Positions 25,922-36,148 are shown, counted from the first letter of the stretch. The stretch is 64,000 nt of DNA from Lactococcus garvieae subsp. garvieae (GCF_029024465.1 NZ_CP118950.1:1798001-1862000), one strand, 5' to 3'. Numbers and translations: made by a program. The notes: generated from the letters alone by a model not told the origin.

Positions 25922-27112
25922 TTAAATCAAGCCGATTTCTTTACCTACTTTGGCAAAAACAGCAACCGCTTCATCTAACATTTCTTTCGTATGCGCTGCT
26001 GTAGGCATCGCACGTACACGTCCTGTTCCAAGTGGTACAGTTGGGAATACGATCGGTTTAACATAGACGCCATTTTCAATCAATTTCTTAGAAAACTCTT
26101 GTGTTTTCGCTTCATCTCCGAGAATAACTGGAGTGATTGGAGTTTCAGATACACCCGTATCAAAGCCGGCTTTTTGTAATTCTTCTTTGAAATATTTTGC
26201 GTTGTCCCAAAGTGTTTCAACATATTCTGGATGATCATGCATTAAGACAAAGGCTTCTTTAGCTGCCGCTGCTGCACCCGGTGTCAATGAAGTTGAGAAA
26301 AGGAAAGGACGCCCTTGTGATTTAAGCCAGTCAACCAAAAGTTTTGAGCCTGCTACATAGCCGCCCACTACACCAATCGCTTTTGAAAGTGTCCCGATTT
26401 GGAAATCAATCTTATCTTGCAAACCAAAATGTTTTACTGTACCAGCTCCGCCGCCCATAACACCAGAACCATGCGCATCATCAACATAGGTAATCAAATC
26501 ATATTTTTCAGCGATTTCAACAATTTCTGGTAATTTAGCAACGTCACCATCCATTGAGAACACGCCATCTGTGATGTACATTACTTTATTGTATTCACCA
26601 GACTCCGTCGCTTCTTTTGCTTTTGCTTCAAGATCAGCCATATCTTGGTGTTTAACACGGATAATTTTAGCACCTGAGAGACGACATCCATCAATAATTG
26701 AGGCGTGGTTCAGTTCATCTGAAAGAATCGCATCCCCTTTTTTCATGACGGCGCTGATCGCTCCCATATTACAATTGAAACCTGATTGAAACGCAATCGC
26801 GGCTTCTGTGCCTTTAAATTCAGCAATTGTTTTTTCTAATTCAATGTGTATATCTAAAGTGCCATTGATAGTACGTACAGCACCAGCTCCAGCTCCATAT
26901 TTATCTGTTGCATCTTTTGTCGCTTGAATTAATTCAGGACGTGTTGCAAATCCCAAATAGTTATTTGAAGCAAGGTTAATCATCTTGTTACCCGCAACTG
27001 TAATCTCAGGTCCATTGGCACTATCTAAAACGTCAATCGTGTTGAGTAAACCCTTTTGTTTAAGGTCTCCAAGCCCATTTTCGAGGAACTGTGTTAAAAC
27101 TTTTGAAGTCAT
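25922..27112 (-). CDS. kbl: Glycine C-acetyltransferase (2-amino-3-ketobutyrate CoA ligase)
   Basis: PLP enzyme that splits 2-amino-3-ketobutyrate with CoA into glycine and acetyl-CoA. The 396-residue alpha-oxoamine synthase has the [23 protein letters not shown] and PLP-lysine [12 protein letters not shown] motifs. I chose ATG 27112, with AGAAGG upstream. The track start at 27130 is earlier than the ribosome site. It is co-transcribed with tdh, and a cre site lies just upstream. Confidence 0.92.
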   Translation of the reverse strand: MTSKVLTQFLENGLGDLKQKGLLNTIDVLDSANGPEITVAGNKMINLASNNYLGFATRPELIQATKDATDKYGAGAGAVRTINGTLDIHIELEKTIAEFKGTEAAIAFQSGFNCNMGAISAVMKKGDAILSDELNHASIIDGCRLSGAKIIRVKHQDMADLEAKAKEATESGEYNKVMYITDGVFSMDGDVAKLPEIVEIAEKYDLITYVDDAHGSGVMGGGAGTVKHFGLQDKIDFQIGTLSKAIGVVGGYVAGSKLLVDWLKSQGRPFLFSTSLTPGAAAAAKEAFVLMHDHPEYVETLWDNAKYFKEELQKAGFDTGVSETPITPVILGDEAKTQEFSKKLIENGVYVKPIVFPTVPLGTGRVRAMPTAAHTKEMLDEAVAVFAKVGKEIGLI

Positions 27113-27147
27113 TCTATAACCTTCTTTCAATTTTTAGTTACATGCTT

Positions 27148-27161
27148 TGTAACCGTTTACA
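27148..27161. promoter_or_regulatory. cre site upstream of kbl-tdh
   Basis: TGTAAACGGTTACA (minus strand) matches cre TGWAANCGNTNWCA at all 14 positions, 36 bases before the kbl start. CcpA repression of threonine breakdown is expected. Confidence 0.75.
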
Positions 27162-27299
27162 GTAAGTTTAACACTTTTTATTTTCTCATGCAAGGATTTC
27201 TTTGCACTTTGATTAAATTTTAATTTAAATTACATGTCTTTGTGAATTTCGTGATGTCAGAGTAAATTATCTCACGATTAAAAAAAGACTGAACTATAC

Positions 27300-27334
27300 A
27301 AAAAAAGACTCTGAAATTCAAAGTCTTTTTTTTT
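27300..27334 (-). terminator. Terminator of tdcB
   Basis: AAAAAGACT(C)TGAA/TTCAAAGTCTTTTT stem with a long T run on the minus strand. Confidence 0.8.
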
Positions 27335-27340
27335 AAAGAA

Positions 27341-28348
27341 TTATTGATCGTTGTCATTGGCAATGAGAAAATGATCCACAACATCTTCAATACGGGCCAA
27401 GTCAACATTCCCGCCTGAAACGATAGAAACAACTTTTTTGCCCTTCACATAATCATCAACTTTACCTGAGAGGATAGCTGCTGTTGCAAGAGCGCCAGCG
27501 CCTTCCACCACGATTTTTGTACGTTGAATCAGATCTTTAATGGCTAATTCAATTTCTGCTTCTGTCACAAGAACCATGTTATCAACGATTTGATTGACTA
27601 CTTCAAAAGTCAATTCGCCTGGGTAAGCCACATGACAGCCATCTGCAATCGTTGGCGCTTCATCATGGTGTACTTTCTTACGTTCTCTAAAGGATGCCGT
27701 CATACCATGACAATTTTCAGCTTGAACACCAATAACTTGAATATTAGGATTAAAAGATTTCAAGGCAACTGCAACACCTGAAATCAAACCACCACCGCCT
27801 ACGGGCACCAATACTGTGTCAACATCCCACAGGTGATCTAAGATTTCTAAACCGATTGTTCCTTGTCCAGCCATTACCTCTTCATCATCATATGGGGGGA
27901 TATACGTAATATTATTTTCTTTAGCATAAGCTTCACAGAAGGCCTTTGAATCATCAAACTGTTCGCCTTCAAGCATTACTTCTGCACCATAGCCACGTGT
28001 AGCATCAACTTTAGCTTGAGGCGCACCTTTTGGCATAACAATAATACTCTTGATTCCCAAAAGTTTTGATGTTAGAGCAACACCTTGGGCGTGGTTACCT
28101 GCTGAACAAGCAATAACTCCACGCTCCTTTTCTTCTTGAGACAATTGAGCAATCTTATTGAAAGCACCTCGGAACTTGAATGAGCCTGTTAATTGCATAT
28201 TTTCAAGTTTCAAGTAAACTTCGCCACCTGTTTTAGCAGTCAAGAACATTGACTGAATCAATGGTGTTTCACGTGCATATTGTTTAACAGTGTTTTGAGC
28301 TTTTTTAATATCTTTAATTGTAATTGGCAGATTTGCTAAATTTGGCAT
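27341..28348 (-). CDS. tdcB: Catabolic threonine dehydratase
   Basis: Deaminates threonine to 2-oxobutyrate with PLP. The 335-residue protein has the PLP lysine in GSFKFRGA, the Asn loop CSAGNHAQGVA and the phosphate loop VGGGGLISG. There is no C-terminal ACT regulatory domain, so it is the catabolic TdcB rather than the biosynthetic IlvA type. It is in tandem with alanine dehydrogenase 24 bases upstream. The start lacks a strong ribosome site. Confidence 0.85.
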   Translation of the reverse strand: MPNLANLPITIKDIKKAQNTVKQYARETPLIQSMFLTAKTGGEVYLKLENMQLTGSFKFRGAFNKIAQLSQEEKERGVIACSAGNHAQGVALTSKLLGIKSIIVMPKGAPQAKVDATRGYGAEVMLEGEQFDDSKAFCEAYAKENNITYIPPYDDEEVMAGQGTIGLEILDHLWDVDTVLVPVGGGGLISGVAVALKSFNPNIQVIGVQAENCHGMTASFRERKKVHHDEAPTIADGCHVAYPGELTFEVVNQIVDNMVLVTEAEIELAIKDLIQRTKIVVEGAGALATAAILSGKVDDYVKGKKVVSIVSGGNVDLARIEDVVDHFLIANDNDQ

Positions 28349-28372
28349 AATTCTTTTTCCTTAGATTTCTTT

Positions 28373-29467
28373 TTAAAGTTCCGTATAAGTGACATCGATT
28401 GAATCAGCAAGTGCTTTAGAAACGACTTTTCCTTTATAAACACTCAAACCAGATAAAAGCTCTTTTGATTTCAATGCCTCATCTAAGCCTTTGACTGAAA
28501 TGTCCTTGAGGAAAGAGATATTGCCTTGAGCCAAAGCAATTGTCGCTGTACGTGGTGTTGCACCTGGCATATTTGGCACAGCATAATGAATAATGTCATG
28601 TTTGATGAAGACGGGATCCGCATGGTTTGTTGCATGATCGATTGTTTCAACAGTTCCCCCTTGGTCAATCGCAATATCCACGATAACAGAACCTGGTTTC
28701 ATAGATTCAACCATATATTCTTTAACTAATTTTGGTGGTTTAGCGCCAGGGATTAAGATTGTTGAGATAAAGACATCCGCAAGTTTAATATTTTCTTCAA
28801 GAGCTTCAGTTGTTGATTTAACGATTTCAACTGTTTTGCCTGCATAACGTTCTTTAAGTTGAGCGATACGCGCATCGCCAAGTTCAATGATAATAACCTT
28901 ACATCCTAAAGCAACAGCCATATCTGCGGCATTTTCTGCGGCATTACCACCACCAAAGATAACTACAGTACCCGCCTCGATACCTTCAATACCAGGGAGA
29001 AGAATTCCTTCCCCTTCATGTTGTTTTTCAAGATAATATTGCCCAATATTAACTGCACGACGCCCTGCAATAGCTGACATTGGTTTAAGTAACTCCAGCA
29101 CACCATTGATTGAGATGTTTTCACCAGAAATAGCTGTTACACCGACTTCCATCATTTTTTCAACACAAGCTTTATTTGCTGCCAAATGCAAGAATCCCCA
29201 AATAATTTGTCCTGGTTTGAAATATTTATATTCAGATTCCATTGGTTCTTTGACTTTAACAATCAACTCCGCTTCCCAAGCAGTTTCTGTATCAACAATT
29301 TGCCCTCCAGCTGCTTCGTAAAGGTCATTTGTAAAACCACAACCTGCACCAGCATTGCTATCGACAAGGACTTCATTACCTGCTTCAACGAGTATTTTCA
29401 CGTTTTCTGGAGTCATCCCCACACGCGCTTCACCTTGTTTTGGGTCTTTAATTACACCAATTTTCAT
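28373..29467 (-). CDS. ald: Alanine dehydrogenase
   Basis: Interconverts L-alanine and pyruvate with NAD. The 364-residue protein starts MKIGVIKDPKQGEARVGMTP, has the NAD-binding VVIFGGGNAAENAADMAVALG and the IDQGGTVET and HYAVPNMPGATPRT segments of the family. ATG 29467 follows AAAGGAG. The earlier ATG at 29497 is before that site. The GNAAEN loop differs slightly from the usual GVVGxN. Operon with tdcB. Confidence 0.92.
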   Translation of the reverse strand: MKIGVIKDPKQGEARVGMTPENVKILVEAGNEVLVDSNAGAGCGFTNDLYEAAGGQIVDTETAWEAELIVKVKEPMESEYKYFKPGQIIWGFLHLAANKACVEKMMEVGVTAISGENISINGVLELLKPMSAIAGRRAVNIGQYYLEKQHEGEGILLPGIEGIEAGTVVIFGGGNAAENAADMAVALGCKVIIIELGDARIAQLKERYAGKTVEIVKSTTEALEENIKLADVFISTILIPGAKPPKLVKEYMVESMKPGSVIVDIAIDQGGTVETIDHATNHADPVFIKHDIIHYAVPNMPGATPRTATIALAQGNISFLKDISVKGLDEALKSKELLSGLSVYKGKVVSKALADSIDVTYTEL

Positions 29468-29597
29468 TTTGTTTCTCCTTTGTGAATTCTTTATCAATTA
29501 AATGATAGCACTTTCATTCTCTTTTGGCAATTATTTTTGTGAAATAAAACACTTTTTTAACGGTTTATTATTCTTCCTGTCTATATTCTGTCAATTA

Positions 29598-29637
29598 TAA
29601 AAAAAGACACTCAAATCTTACAATTTGAATGTCTTTA
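29598..29637 (-). terminator. Terminator of the aldo/keto reductase gene
   Basis: AAAGACATTCAAATTG/CAAATTTGAGTGTCTTTTTTT-type long stem on the minus strand followed by T's. Confidence 0.75.
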
Positions 29638-29645
29638 AACTTATT

Positions 29646-30491
29646 TTAGTGGTCAACTTCGTCTGGATTGCGTGCTAGACCTGCTTTCCCATGAAGGCTG
29701 TCAATAAAGGCGATATCTTCTTCAGTCAAATCAAAATCAAAGATATCCGCATTTTCTTTAATACGGCTTGCCGTTACAGATTTAGGTAAAGGAAGGTAGC
29801 CTTTGTGTAAACTCCAACGTAAAACGACTTGGGCAACTGTTTTACCATATTTAGCTGCAATATCCGTCAATTCTGTAACCGCAAAGATTTTACCTGTACC
29901 AAGAGGGCTGTAAGCTTCTGTCAAAATATCGTGTGCTTTATTGAAGGCAACAACCTCTTCTTGCTGATCCGAAGGGTTAACCATAATTTGATTGACCACA
30001 GGTTTAATTTCGGCGACTTCCAATAATGGTTCCAAGTGACGTGGATGGAAGTTCGATACCCCAATAGCACGCACTTTTTTGTCGTGTACGCCTTCTTCCA
30101 TGGCTTTCCAAACGGCGGCATTGCGCTCTGCAAAGTTTGGACGAAACGCTTTTGGATTTGGCCAGTGAATAAGATAAAGGTCCACATAGTCTAAACCTAA
30201 TTTTTCCAAGCTTTCGTTAAGTGCTGCTCGTGCATCTTCTGTTGTGCCAACGGCCCAAAGTTTTGTCGTAATAAACAAATCTTCGCGTGCAATTCCACTG
30301 TCTTTAATCGCGCGGCCCACTGACTCTTCATTGCCATACACAGCTGCTGTATCAATATGACGGTATCCCACTTCTAAGGCGGTTTTTACAGCTTGATATG
30401 CTTCTTCGCCATCTTTAGATTGCCATGTTCCAAAACCCACTTTTGGAATTGTCATACCATTTGCGAGAGTGTAAGTTTCTGTAAGTGACAT
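29646..30491 (-). CDS. Aldo/keto reductase (2,5-diketo-D-gluconate reductase family)
   Basis: NADPH-dependent reductase of 281 residues. The catalytic tetrad is visible: Asp in HIDTAAVYGNE with its Tyr, Lys in TTKLWAV and His in LIHWPNP. The cofactor loop LPKSVTASRIKEN is complete. Substrate is unknown. It is a single gene with GGAGAA before the ATG. Confidence 0.9.
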   Translation of the reverse strand: MSLTETYTLANGMTIPKVGFGTWQSKDGEEAYQAVKTALEVGYRHIDTAAVYGNEESVGRAIKDSGIAREDLFITTKLWAVGTTEDARAALNESLEKLGLDYVDLYLIHWPNPKAFRPNFAERNAAVWKAMEEGVHDKKVRAIGVSNFHPRHLEPLLEVAEIKPVVNQIMVNPSDQQEEVVAFNKAHDILTEAYSPLGTGKIFAVTELTDIAAKYGKTVAQVVLRWSLHKGYLPLPKSVTASRIKENADIFDFDLTEEDIAFIDSLHGKAGLARNPDEVDH

Positions 30492-30610
30492 AATTTCTCC
30501 TTTTCTTTACTTTCTAGCTTCATTCTATCACTTTACGAGGTCAGACAAAAAAATTTTGGTTCAAAAAATGGTAAAATAGAAGAATACTAAGAATAGTGGA
30601 GGTAGAAAAT

Positions 30611-31090
30611 ATGGCTGAAGTAGAATCATTCCAGCTCGATCACACAAAAGTTTTAGCACCTTACGTGCGTCTAATTGGGACAGAAACTGGTCCTAAAGGT
30701 GATATCATCACCAACTTTGATGTCCGTTTTGTGCAACCTAATCACGGTGAAATCCCGACAAGTGGACTACATACTATCGAACACTCAATGGCAAGTTTGA
30801 TACGTGACCGTATTGATGGCATGATTGACTTTTCTCCTTTTGGATGTCGTACTGGCTTCCATATGATTATGTGGGGCGAACCAACTGCTGAGGAGATTGC
30901 CAAAGTAATCACTTCATCTTTGGAAGAGCTTGCAGGAGACAGTTTCACTTGGGATAATGTCCCAGGGGTTGCCGAAAAAGAATGTGGAAATTATCGTGAT
31001 CATTCATTATTTTCAGCAAAAGAATGGGCGAAGAAAATTTTAAGTGAAGGTATCTCCTCGGATGCTTTCGAACGTCGCCTTGTAAAATAG
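30611..31090 (+). CDS. luxS: S-ribosylhomocysteine lyase LuxS
   Basis: Cleaves S-ribosylhomocysteine to homocysteine and the AI-2 precursor. The 159-residue protein has the metal ligands in LHTIEH and the later CGNYRDH, and the catalytic [11 protein letters not shown] 30611 has GGAGG ten bases upstream, and the upstream GTG overlaps that site. It is followed by a small gene and an oxidoreductase with short spacing. Confidence 0.96.
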   Translation: MAEVESFQLDHTKVLAPYVRLIGTETGPKGDIITNFDVRFVQPNHGEIPTSGLHTIEHSMASLIRDRIDGMIDFSPFGCRTGFHMIMWGEPTAEEIAKVITSSLEELAGDSFTWDNVPGVAEKECGNYRDHSLFSAKEWAKKILSEGISSDAFERRLVK

Positions 31091-31104
31091 AGAGAAAGAG
31101 AACC

Positions 31105-31254
31105 ATGGGAAAGTATCAATTAGACTATAAAGGGCAAGCCTCTGTCCAAAAATTCCACGAAAAAAATTCAAATAAAAAGACAGATAAGTTGTCAAAAATC
31201 GAGGAATTAAAAAAACAACACCAAGCGAAAAAGAAAAAAGAGAAGAAAGCATGA
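31105..31254 (+). CDS. Small lysine-rich conserved protein
   Basis: A 49-residue ORF, MGKYQLDYKGQASVQKFHEK at the start and a KKKKEKKA tail, with GAGAAAGAGA upstream. Its stop overlaps the next start (ATGA), which supports translation. Function unknown. Confidence 0.65.
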   Translation: MGKYQLDYKGQASVQKFHEKNSNKKTDKLSKIEELKKQHQAKKKKEKKA

Positions 31255-32264
31255 AAAAGTTAAACATTGCTTATGTTGGTTTTGGGAAGTCCACCAATCG
31301 CTATCATATTCCTTATGTTAAAATTCGTGAGCACTTCAACATTGCACGCATTGTCAATCGTAGCCTCGGTAAACGTCCTGAACAAGCCATACTTGAGGCT
31401 GAAGGAACTGTTTTTTCAACAGACATCAATGATATTATTCAAGACGATTCGATTGATTTAGTCATCGTAGTCACGCCAGGTGCTGCACATTACGAAACCA
31501 GCAAAAAGCTTTTACTGGGTGGAAAAAACGTTATCTGTGACAAACCTTTAGTAGAAACTTTAGAACAAGCCAAAGAATTGGTGGGTATCGCTCAAGAAAA
31601 GAACCTCTTCTTTATGCCTTTCCAAAATCGTCGTTTTGACAGTGATTTTTTGACGGTCAAAAAAGTTTTGGAGGCGGGTTACCTAGGAGATTTGCTTGAT
31701 ATTACTGTCACTATGGATCACTATCGTCCAGCAGACGCATCTGCTGGAAAAAACTTTGATGGTGCCTGGTATGGCCACGGTGTACACATGGTTGACCAAA
31801 TGGTTTCACTCTTCGGTCAACCAAAAGATGTACAGTACGATATACGTTCGACACGTGATTCAAACGCTGTAGATGATTACTTCTCTGTAAACTTGCTTTA
31901 CACCGATTTCCGTGCAACCGTTCAAGCCACTGAACTGGCTGCGCTCAAACGTCCCAAATGGGTGCTTTATGGTTCTAGAGGAACTTTAATTAAAGAAAAC
32001 GTTGACCAACAGGAAAATGATTTGAAGGTGGGAATCTTCCCAGGAAGTGAAGGGTTTAGTGCCGATACACCACAAGATTTTGCTCAATTGACATACTACA
32101 ATCAAAATGGAGATCGTATTGACAAGTCAATTCCTACGATTTTAGGCGATTATGGCCGTGTTTATGATACAGCTTATGAGTCAATCGTGAATGGAGCTGA
32201 AAAACTCGTTTCAGATGATCAAATTTTGACGGTTATTGAAACTTTAGAAAATGGTTTTAAATAA
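31251..32264 (+). CDS. Gfo/Idh/MocA-family oxidoreductase
   Basis: NAD(P)-dependent dehydrogenase of 337 residues with an N-terminal Rossmann fold (AYVGFGKSTNRYHIPYV), the VICDKPLVET lysine motif and the C-terminal barrel segment WYGHGVHMVDQ carrying the catalytic His. Substrate unknown. It is coupled to the small gene upstream and ends at a terminator. Confidence 0.88.
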   Translation: MKKLNIAYVGFGKSTNRYHIPYVKIREHFNIARIVNRSLGKRPEQAILEAEGTVFSTDINDIIQDDSIDLVIVVTPGAAHYETSKKLLLGGKNVICDKPLVETLEQAKELVGIAQEKNLFFMPFQNRRFDSDFLTVKKVLEAGYLGDLLDITVTMDHYRPADASAGKNFDGAWYGHGVHMVDQMVSLFGQPKDVQYDIRSTRDSNAVDDYFSVNLLYTDFRATVQATELAALKRPKWVLYGSRGTLIKENVDQQENDLKVGIFPGSEGFSADTPQDFAQLTYYNQNGDRIDKSIPTILGDYGRVYDTAYESIVNGAEKLVSDDQILTVIETLENGFK

Positions 32265-32267
32265 GAA

Positions 32268-32292
32268 AGTCCTCTTTGAGGGCTTTTTGTAT
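32268..32292 (+). terminator. Terminator of the luxS-oxidoreductase unit
   Basis: AAAGTCCTC/GAGGGCTTTTT hairpin followed by T's. Confidence 0.75.
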
Positions 32293-32347
32293 ACCTTTCT
32301 ATCGGCAAAAATAGCAATTCATTTCCTGAAAGAACTGAAAGATAAAA

Positions 32348-32356
32348 TGTTAAAAT
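32348..32356 (+). promoter_or_regulatory. Extended -10 promoter of choQ, predicted leaderless
   Basis: TGT TAAAAT followed by six bases and the choQ ATG. No Shine-Dalgarno intervenes. Confidence 0.55.
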
Positions 32357-32362
32357 GACACT

Positions 32363-33205
32363 ATGACTATTACATTTAAAAATGTCACTAAAAAATACGG
32401 AGACAAAGCCGTACTTTCAGATATCAACTTCTCCATTGAAAGTCATGAGTTTTTTGTACTCGCAGGATCTTCTGGTGGCGGAAAAACAACATTACTCAAG
32501 ATGATTAACCGGCTCATCGAACCCAATGAAGGGCAGGTTCTCATTGATGATCAAGATATTCAAACGATTAATTTAAGAGACTTGCGTCTTCAAATAGGAT
32601 ATGTTCTCCAGCAAATTGCGCTCTTTCCTAACATGACCGTTTTAGAAAATATTGGTCTCATCCCGACGATGAAAGGTTGGAGTAAAAAAGAAACCCGTGC
32701 ACGTGTACTCGAACTCCTTCCTTTAGTTGGTCTAGATGCTGAAAAGTACCTTAACCGCTATCCTCACGAACTTTCTGGGGGTGAAGCACAGCGGATTGGT
32801 ATTTTGCGTGCTATTGCCTGCAAGCCAAAGATTATTTTAATGGACGAACCCTTCTCCGCTCTGGATCCTATCTCTCGTAAACAGCTACAGGAACTGGTCA
32901 AAGATTTGCAGAAAACCTTGAAAATCACAACAGTTTTTGTTACCCACGATATGTCTGAAGGAATGGCGATGGCTGACCGTATCGCGATTCTCAAAGATGG
33001 GGAACTGCAGCAGGTGGGCCGTCCCCAAGAAATTTTAAATGCCCCAGCAAATACTTTTGTGGCCGACTTCTTCACGGACTATCAGCAAGATTTGTCTCAA
33101 TATAAGTTAAAAAATCTTGAACAAGCTCTTGCGACACATACTTTTTCGGAAGAAACGCCTTTGACAGAAATCTTAAATAGTCTGGAGGACGATGCCCATG
33201 AATAA
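32363..33205 (+). CDS. choQ: Choline/glycine-betaine ABC transporter ATPase
   Basis: ATPase of an osmoprotectant (OpuC/Cho-type) importer, 280 residues: Walker A GSSGGGKTT, signature LSGGEAQR, Walker B IILMDEPFSALDP. Unlike OpuAA no full C-terminal CBS pair is visible, only a short tail. It overlaps the permease gene. Symbol follows the Lactococcus choQ-choS pair of the same order. Confidence 0.85.
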   Translation: MTITFKNVTKKYGDKAVLSDINFSIESHEFFVLAGSSGGGKTTLLKMINRLIEPNEGQVLIDDQDIQTINLRDLRLQIGYVLQQIALFPNMTVLENIGLIPTMKGWSKKETRARVLELLPLVGLDAEKYLNRYPHELSGGEAQRIGILRAIACKPKIILMDEPFSALDPISRKQLQELVKDLQKTLKITTVFVTHDMSEGMAMADRIAILKDGELQQVGRPQEILNAPANTFVADFFTDYQQDLSQYKLKNLEQALATHTFSEETPLTEILNSLEDDAHE

Positions 33206-34700
33206 TTTGATTGCTACCTTTCAACAGCAAGAGCACCAGTTTTGGACCGCTCTTCTAGAGCATATCCAAATTTCCTTGGTTTCTCTTTTTATCGCTATTC
33301 TAATCGCACTTCCTCTTGCCTTACTTTTAAGACGTTATCCCAAAATTGCTGAGCCTGTCCTGCAACTTACTGGAATTTTCCAAACGATTCCAAGTTTGGC
33401 CTTGCTTGGATTATTGATTCCTTTCATTGGGATCGGTTCGTTGCCAGCTATTGTCGCATTAGTTGTCTATGCCCTTTTTCCTATTATTCAAAATACCTAC
33501 ACCGGACTTCAACAAATTGATCCGTCCTTAATTGAAGCAGCAACTGCTTTTGGAATGAATCGGCGAGAGCGCTTGATGAAGTTTGAGCTGATACTTGCTT
33601 TGCCCTTTATTATGGCTGGTATTCGTACAAGTGCTGTCATGATTATTGGGACAGCAACTTTAGCTGCACTTATTGGAGCAGGTGGGCTCGGAAATTTCAT
33701 TCTCTTAGGCATTAACTCCAATGATGTTAACCTTATCCTGATTGGAGCGATTTCTTCTGCCTTATTGGCCGTTATTTTCTCAACCTTACTCCGCTTCTTG
33801 GAAAAAGCAAAAATTCGTACCATTCTGATTAGCTTCTTTGCTGGTCTTTTACTCTTATTGGGTTCATATTATCACCCTCAATCCAATGCTCATCCACAGA
33901 TTACCGTTGCTGGAAAGCTCGGAGCTGAGCCGACACTTTTGATAAATATGTACAAGGAAGTCATTGAAAAGAACAGTGACATCGAAGTCACTCTCAAGTC
34001 CAACTTTGGAGACACCACCTTCCTTTACAATGCTTTAAAATCCAATAAAATTGATATCTATCCTGAATTTTCTGGAACAGTCTTAACGACATTCTTGAAA
34101 AAAACCACAACCTCCACCGATCCAAAAAAAGTTTACGAAGAAGCACGCGCAGGCATAGCTAAGCTTGATAACTTTGCCTATCTTACACCTATGGAGTTTC
34201 AGGATACATATGCTTTAGCTGTGAAAAATAGCTACGCCCAGAAACATCACCTTAAAAATATTTCTGATCTCCAGGGGCTGCCTTCAGTTAAAGCTGGCTT
34301 TGACTTAGAATTCGCACACCGCCAAGATGGCTATATTGGTATTCAAAGTTTATATGGGCTAAATTTTGACGTGAAGACAATGCAAACAAGTTTGATCTAT
34401 AATGCCTTGAACAGTGATAGCATTGATTTAGCCCAAGTTTACTCCACAGACAGTCAAATCAAACAGTATGAACTTACTGTACTGAATGATGATAAAAATC
34501 TTTTCCCACCTTATCAAGCAGCTCCTTTGATGAATAAAGACCTCCTTAAGAAGTATCCCCAATTGGAGCAAATTTTAAACCGACTTTCAGGAAAAATTAC
34601 CAATCAGGAAATGATTGACATGAATTACGCCGTCAATGTTGAGCAAAAAGATCCCGCTGCCGTGGCACATGACTTTTTAGTGAAACACAGTTTGATTTAA
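33198..34700 (+). CDS. choS: Fused permease and substrate-binding protein of the choline/betaine transporter
   Basis: The 500-residue protein joins an ABC permease domain (about residues 15-215, with the EAATAFGMNRRERLMKFEL coupling loop and six helices) to an extracytoplasmic OpuC-type binding domain (about 235-500, starting ITVAGKLGAEPTLL). Such fusion is typical of lactic acid bacteria. ATG 33198 lies nine bases after GGAGG. ATG 33192 is only three bases away. It probably imports choline or glycine betaine. Confidence 0.88.
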   Translation: MNNLIATFQQQEHQFWTALLEHIQISLVSLFIAILIALPLALLLRRYPKIAEPVLQLTGIFQTIPSLALLGLLIPFIGIGSLPAIVALVVYALFPIIQNTYTGLQQIDPSLIEAATAFGMNRRERLMKFELILALPFIMAGIRTSAVMIIGTATLAALIGAGGLGNFILLGINSNDVNLILIGAISSALLAVIFSTLLRFLEKAKIRTILISFFAGLLLLLGSYYHPQSNAHPQITVAGKLGAEPTLLINMYKEVIEKNSDIEVTLKSNFGDTTFLYNALKSNKIDIYPEFSGTVLTTFLKKTTTSTDPKKVYEEARAGIAKLDNFAYLTPMEFQDTYALAVKNSYAQKHHLKNISDLQGLPSVKAGFDLEFAHRQDGYIGIQSLYGLNFDVKTMQTSLIYNALNSDSIDLAQVYSTDSQIKQYELTVLNDDKNLFPPYQAAPLMNKDLLKKYPQLEQILNRLSGKITNQEMIDMNYAVNVEQKDPAAVAHDFLVKHSLI

Positions 34701-34710
34701 AGGCTAAGCT

Positions 34711-34738
34711 TAAGAACTCTTACATAAGGGTTCTTTTT
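34711..34738 (+). terminator. Terminator of choQS
   Basis: AAGAACTC/GGGTTCTT hairpin followed by TTTAT. Confidence 0.7.
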
Positions 34739-34781
34739 ATATATTTCCTAAGCGAGCGCAAGAAATCAGCACCTGAAACTA

Positions 34782-34790
34782 TGCTATAAT
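34782..34790 (+). promoter_or_regulatory. Extended -10 promoter of the flavoprotein gene, predicted leaderless
   Basis: TGC TATAAT, six bases, ATG. No Shine-Dalgarno and no good -35. Confidence 0.6.
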
Positions 34791-34796
34791 GAAGTT

Positions 34797-36065
34797 ATGA
34801 AAAAATATGATGTAATCGTTGTTGGGGCTGGACCTTCGGGTATGATGGCTGCTATAGCTACTGCAGAAAATGGTGCCCAGACAGCTTTAATTGATAAGAA
34901 CAAAAAGGTAGGAAAAAAACTGTTGATGACGGGGGGCGGACGCTGTAACGTTACCAACAGCCATTCGGTAGACGACATTATCACTCATGTCCCTGGAAAT
35001 GGGCGCTTCTTGCACAGTGCTTTTGCTCAATTTTCGAACTTAGATATTATTGACTTCTTTGAAAAAAATGGCATTCCGCTCAAGGAGGAAGACCATGGGC
35101 GGATGTTCCCAGTAACCGATAAATCTCGAACCATTATTGAGGGACTTTTCAGTAAAATAGAAGAACTTCAGGTGGACTATTTCCCAAACTCTGCCGTAAC
35201 TGAACTCAATATAGAACATGGCGCTATTACTGGACTTGAAACAGAAACAGAGAGCTTCACAGCCTCTTGTGTTGTCTTATCTACTGGCGGCCGCGCCTAT
35301 CCATCGACAGGTTCTACTGGTGACGGTTATAAACTAACACGAAGTGCTGGACATACCATTACAACCCTTTATCCGACAGAGTCCCCCTTAATTTCTTCTG
35401 AAACATTTATTAATGAGAAAACTTTACAAGGTATTTCTCTTCGAGATATCCGCTTAAGTGTACTTAATGCTAAAGGAAAAATCATCATTGAACACCAAAT
35501 GGATATGCTCTTTACGCACTTTGGCCTCAGTGGTCCTGCAGCACTTCGCTGTTCTAGCTTTATCAACCAAGAGCTGGCTAAAGGCGCAGAAAGCGTTACT
35601 GTACAGCTGGACAGTTTCCCCGACATATCTGCGGCACAGCTCTTAAATGATTTGAAAAATACTGCACGTGACAATGGAAAGGCTGTTAAAAATGCTTTTG
35701 CAGCGCTCACGCAGGAACGTTACTTACTTTTCTTACTGGATAAAGTCCAAATCGATGCGGATATGCCTGCAAAACAATTGACCGAAAAACAATTAGAGAA
35801 ATTTTCTCATATCCTTAAAGCATTTCCAATCCAAATCGATAAAACTTTTCCGATTGAGAAATCTTTCGTTACTGGTGGAGGCGTTCAGCTTAAAGAAATT
35901 AATCCAAAGACAATGGAAAGTAAATTAACGCCTGGCCTATATATGACAGGGGAATTGCTTGATATTAACGGTTATACTGGAGGCTATAATATTACTTGTG
36001 CTTTTGTGACAGGTCATGTAGCAGGTACCCATGCTGCAGAAATGGCCTCTTATATGAAATACTGA
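34797..36065 (+). CDS. HI0933/BaiN-like FAD-dependent oxidoreductase
   Basis: The 422-residue flavoprotein has an N-terminal FAD motif VVVGAGPSGMMAAIATAENG, the family hallmark LMTGGGRCNVTN, an internal STGGRAYPSTGSTGDGY and a C-terminal GELLDINGYTGGYN. Members are conserved but their reaction is mostly unknown. BaiN acts in bile-acid dehydroxylation, which is not implied here. Single gene. Confidence 0.9.
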   Translation: MKKYDVIVVGAGPSGMMAAIATAENGAQTALIDKNKKVGKKLLMTGGGRCNVTNSHSVDDIITHVPGNGRFLHSAFAQFSNLDIIDFFEKNGIPLKEEDHGRMFPVTDKSRTIIEGLFSKIEELQVDYFPNSAVTELNIEHGAITGLETETESFTASCVVLSTGGRAYPSTGSTGDGYKLTRSAGHTITTLYPTESPLISSETFINEKTLQGISLRDIRLSVLNAKGKIIIEHQMDMLFTHFGLSGPAALRCSSFINQELAKGAESVTVQLDSFPDISAAQLLNDLKNTARDNGKAVKNAFAALTQERYLLFLLDKVQIDADMPAKQLTEKQLEKFSHILKAFPIQIDKTFPIEKSFVTGGGVQLKEINPKTMESKLTPGLYMTGELLDINGYTGGYNITCAFVTGHVAGTHAAEMASYMKY

Positions 36066-36148
36066 ACATACTTTATAAAAACATCTAAAAATCAAGTTCA
36101 TTCTTGCATTCTGTCTCGTGAAATGGTATTATATTAAAGTACCAATTC

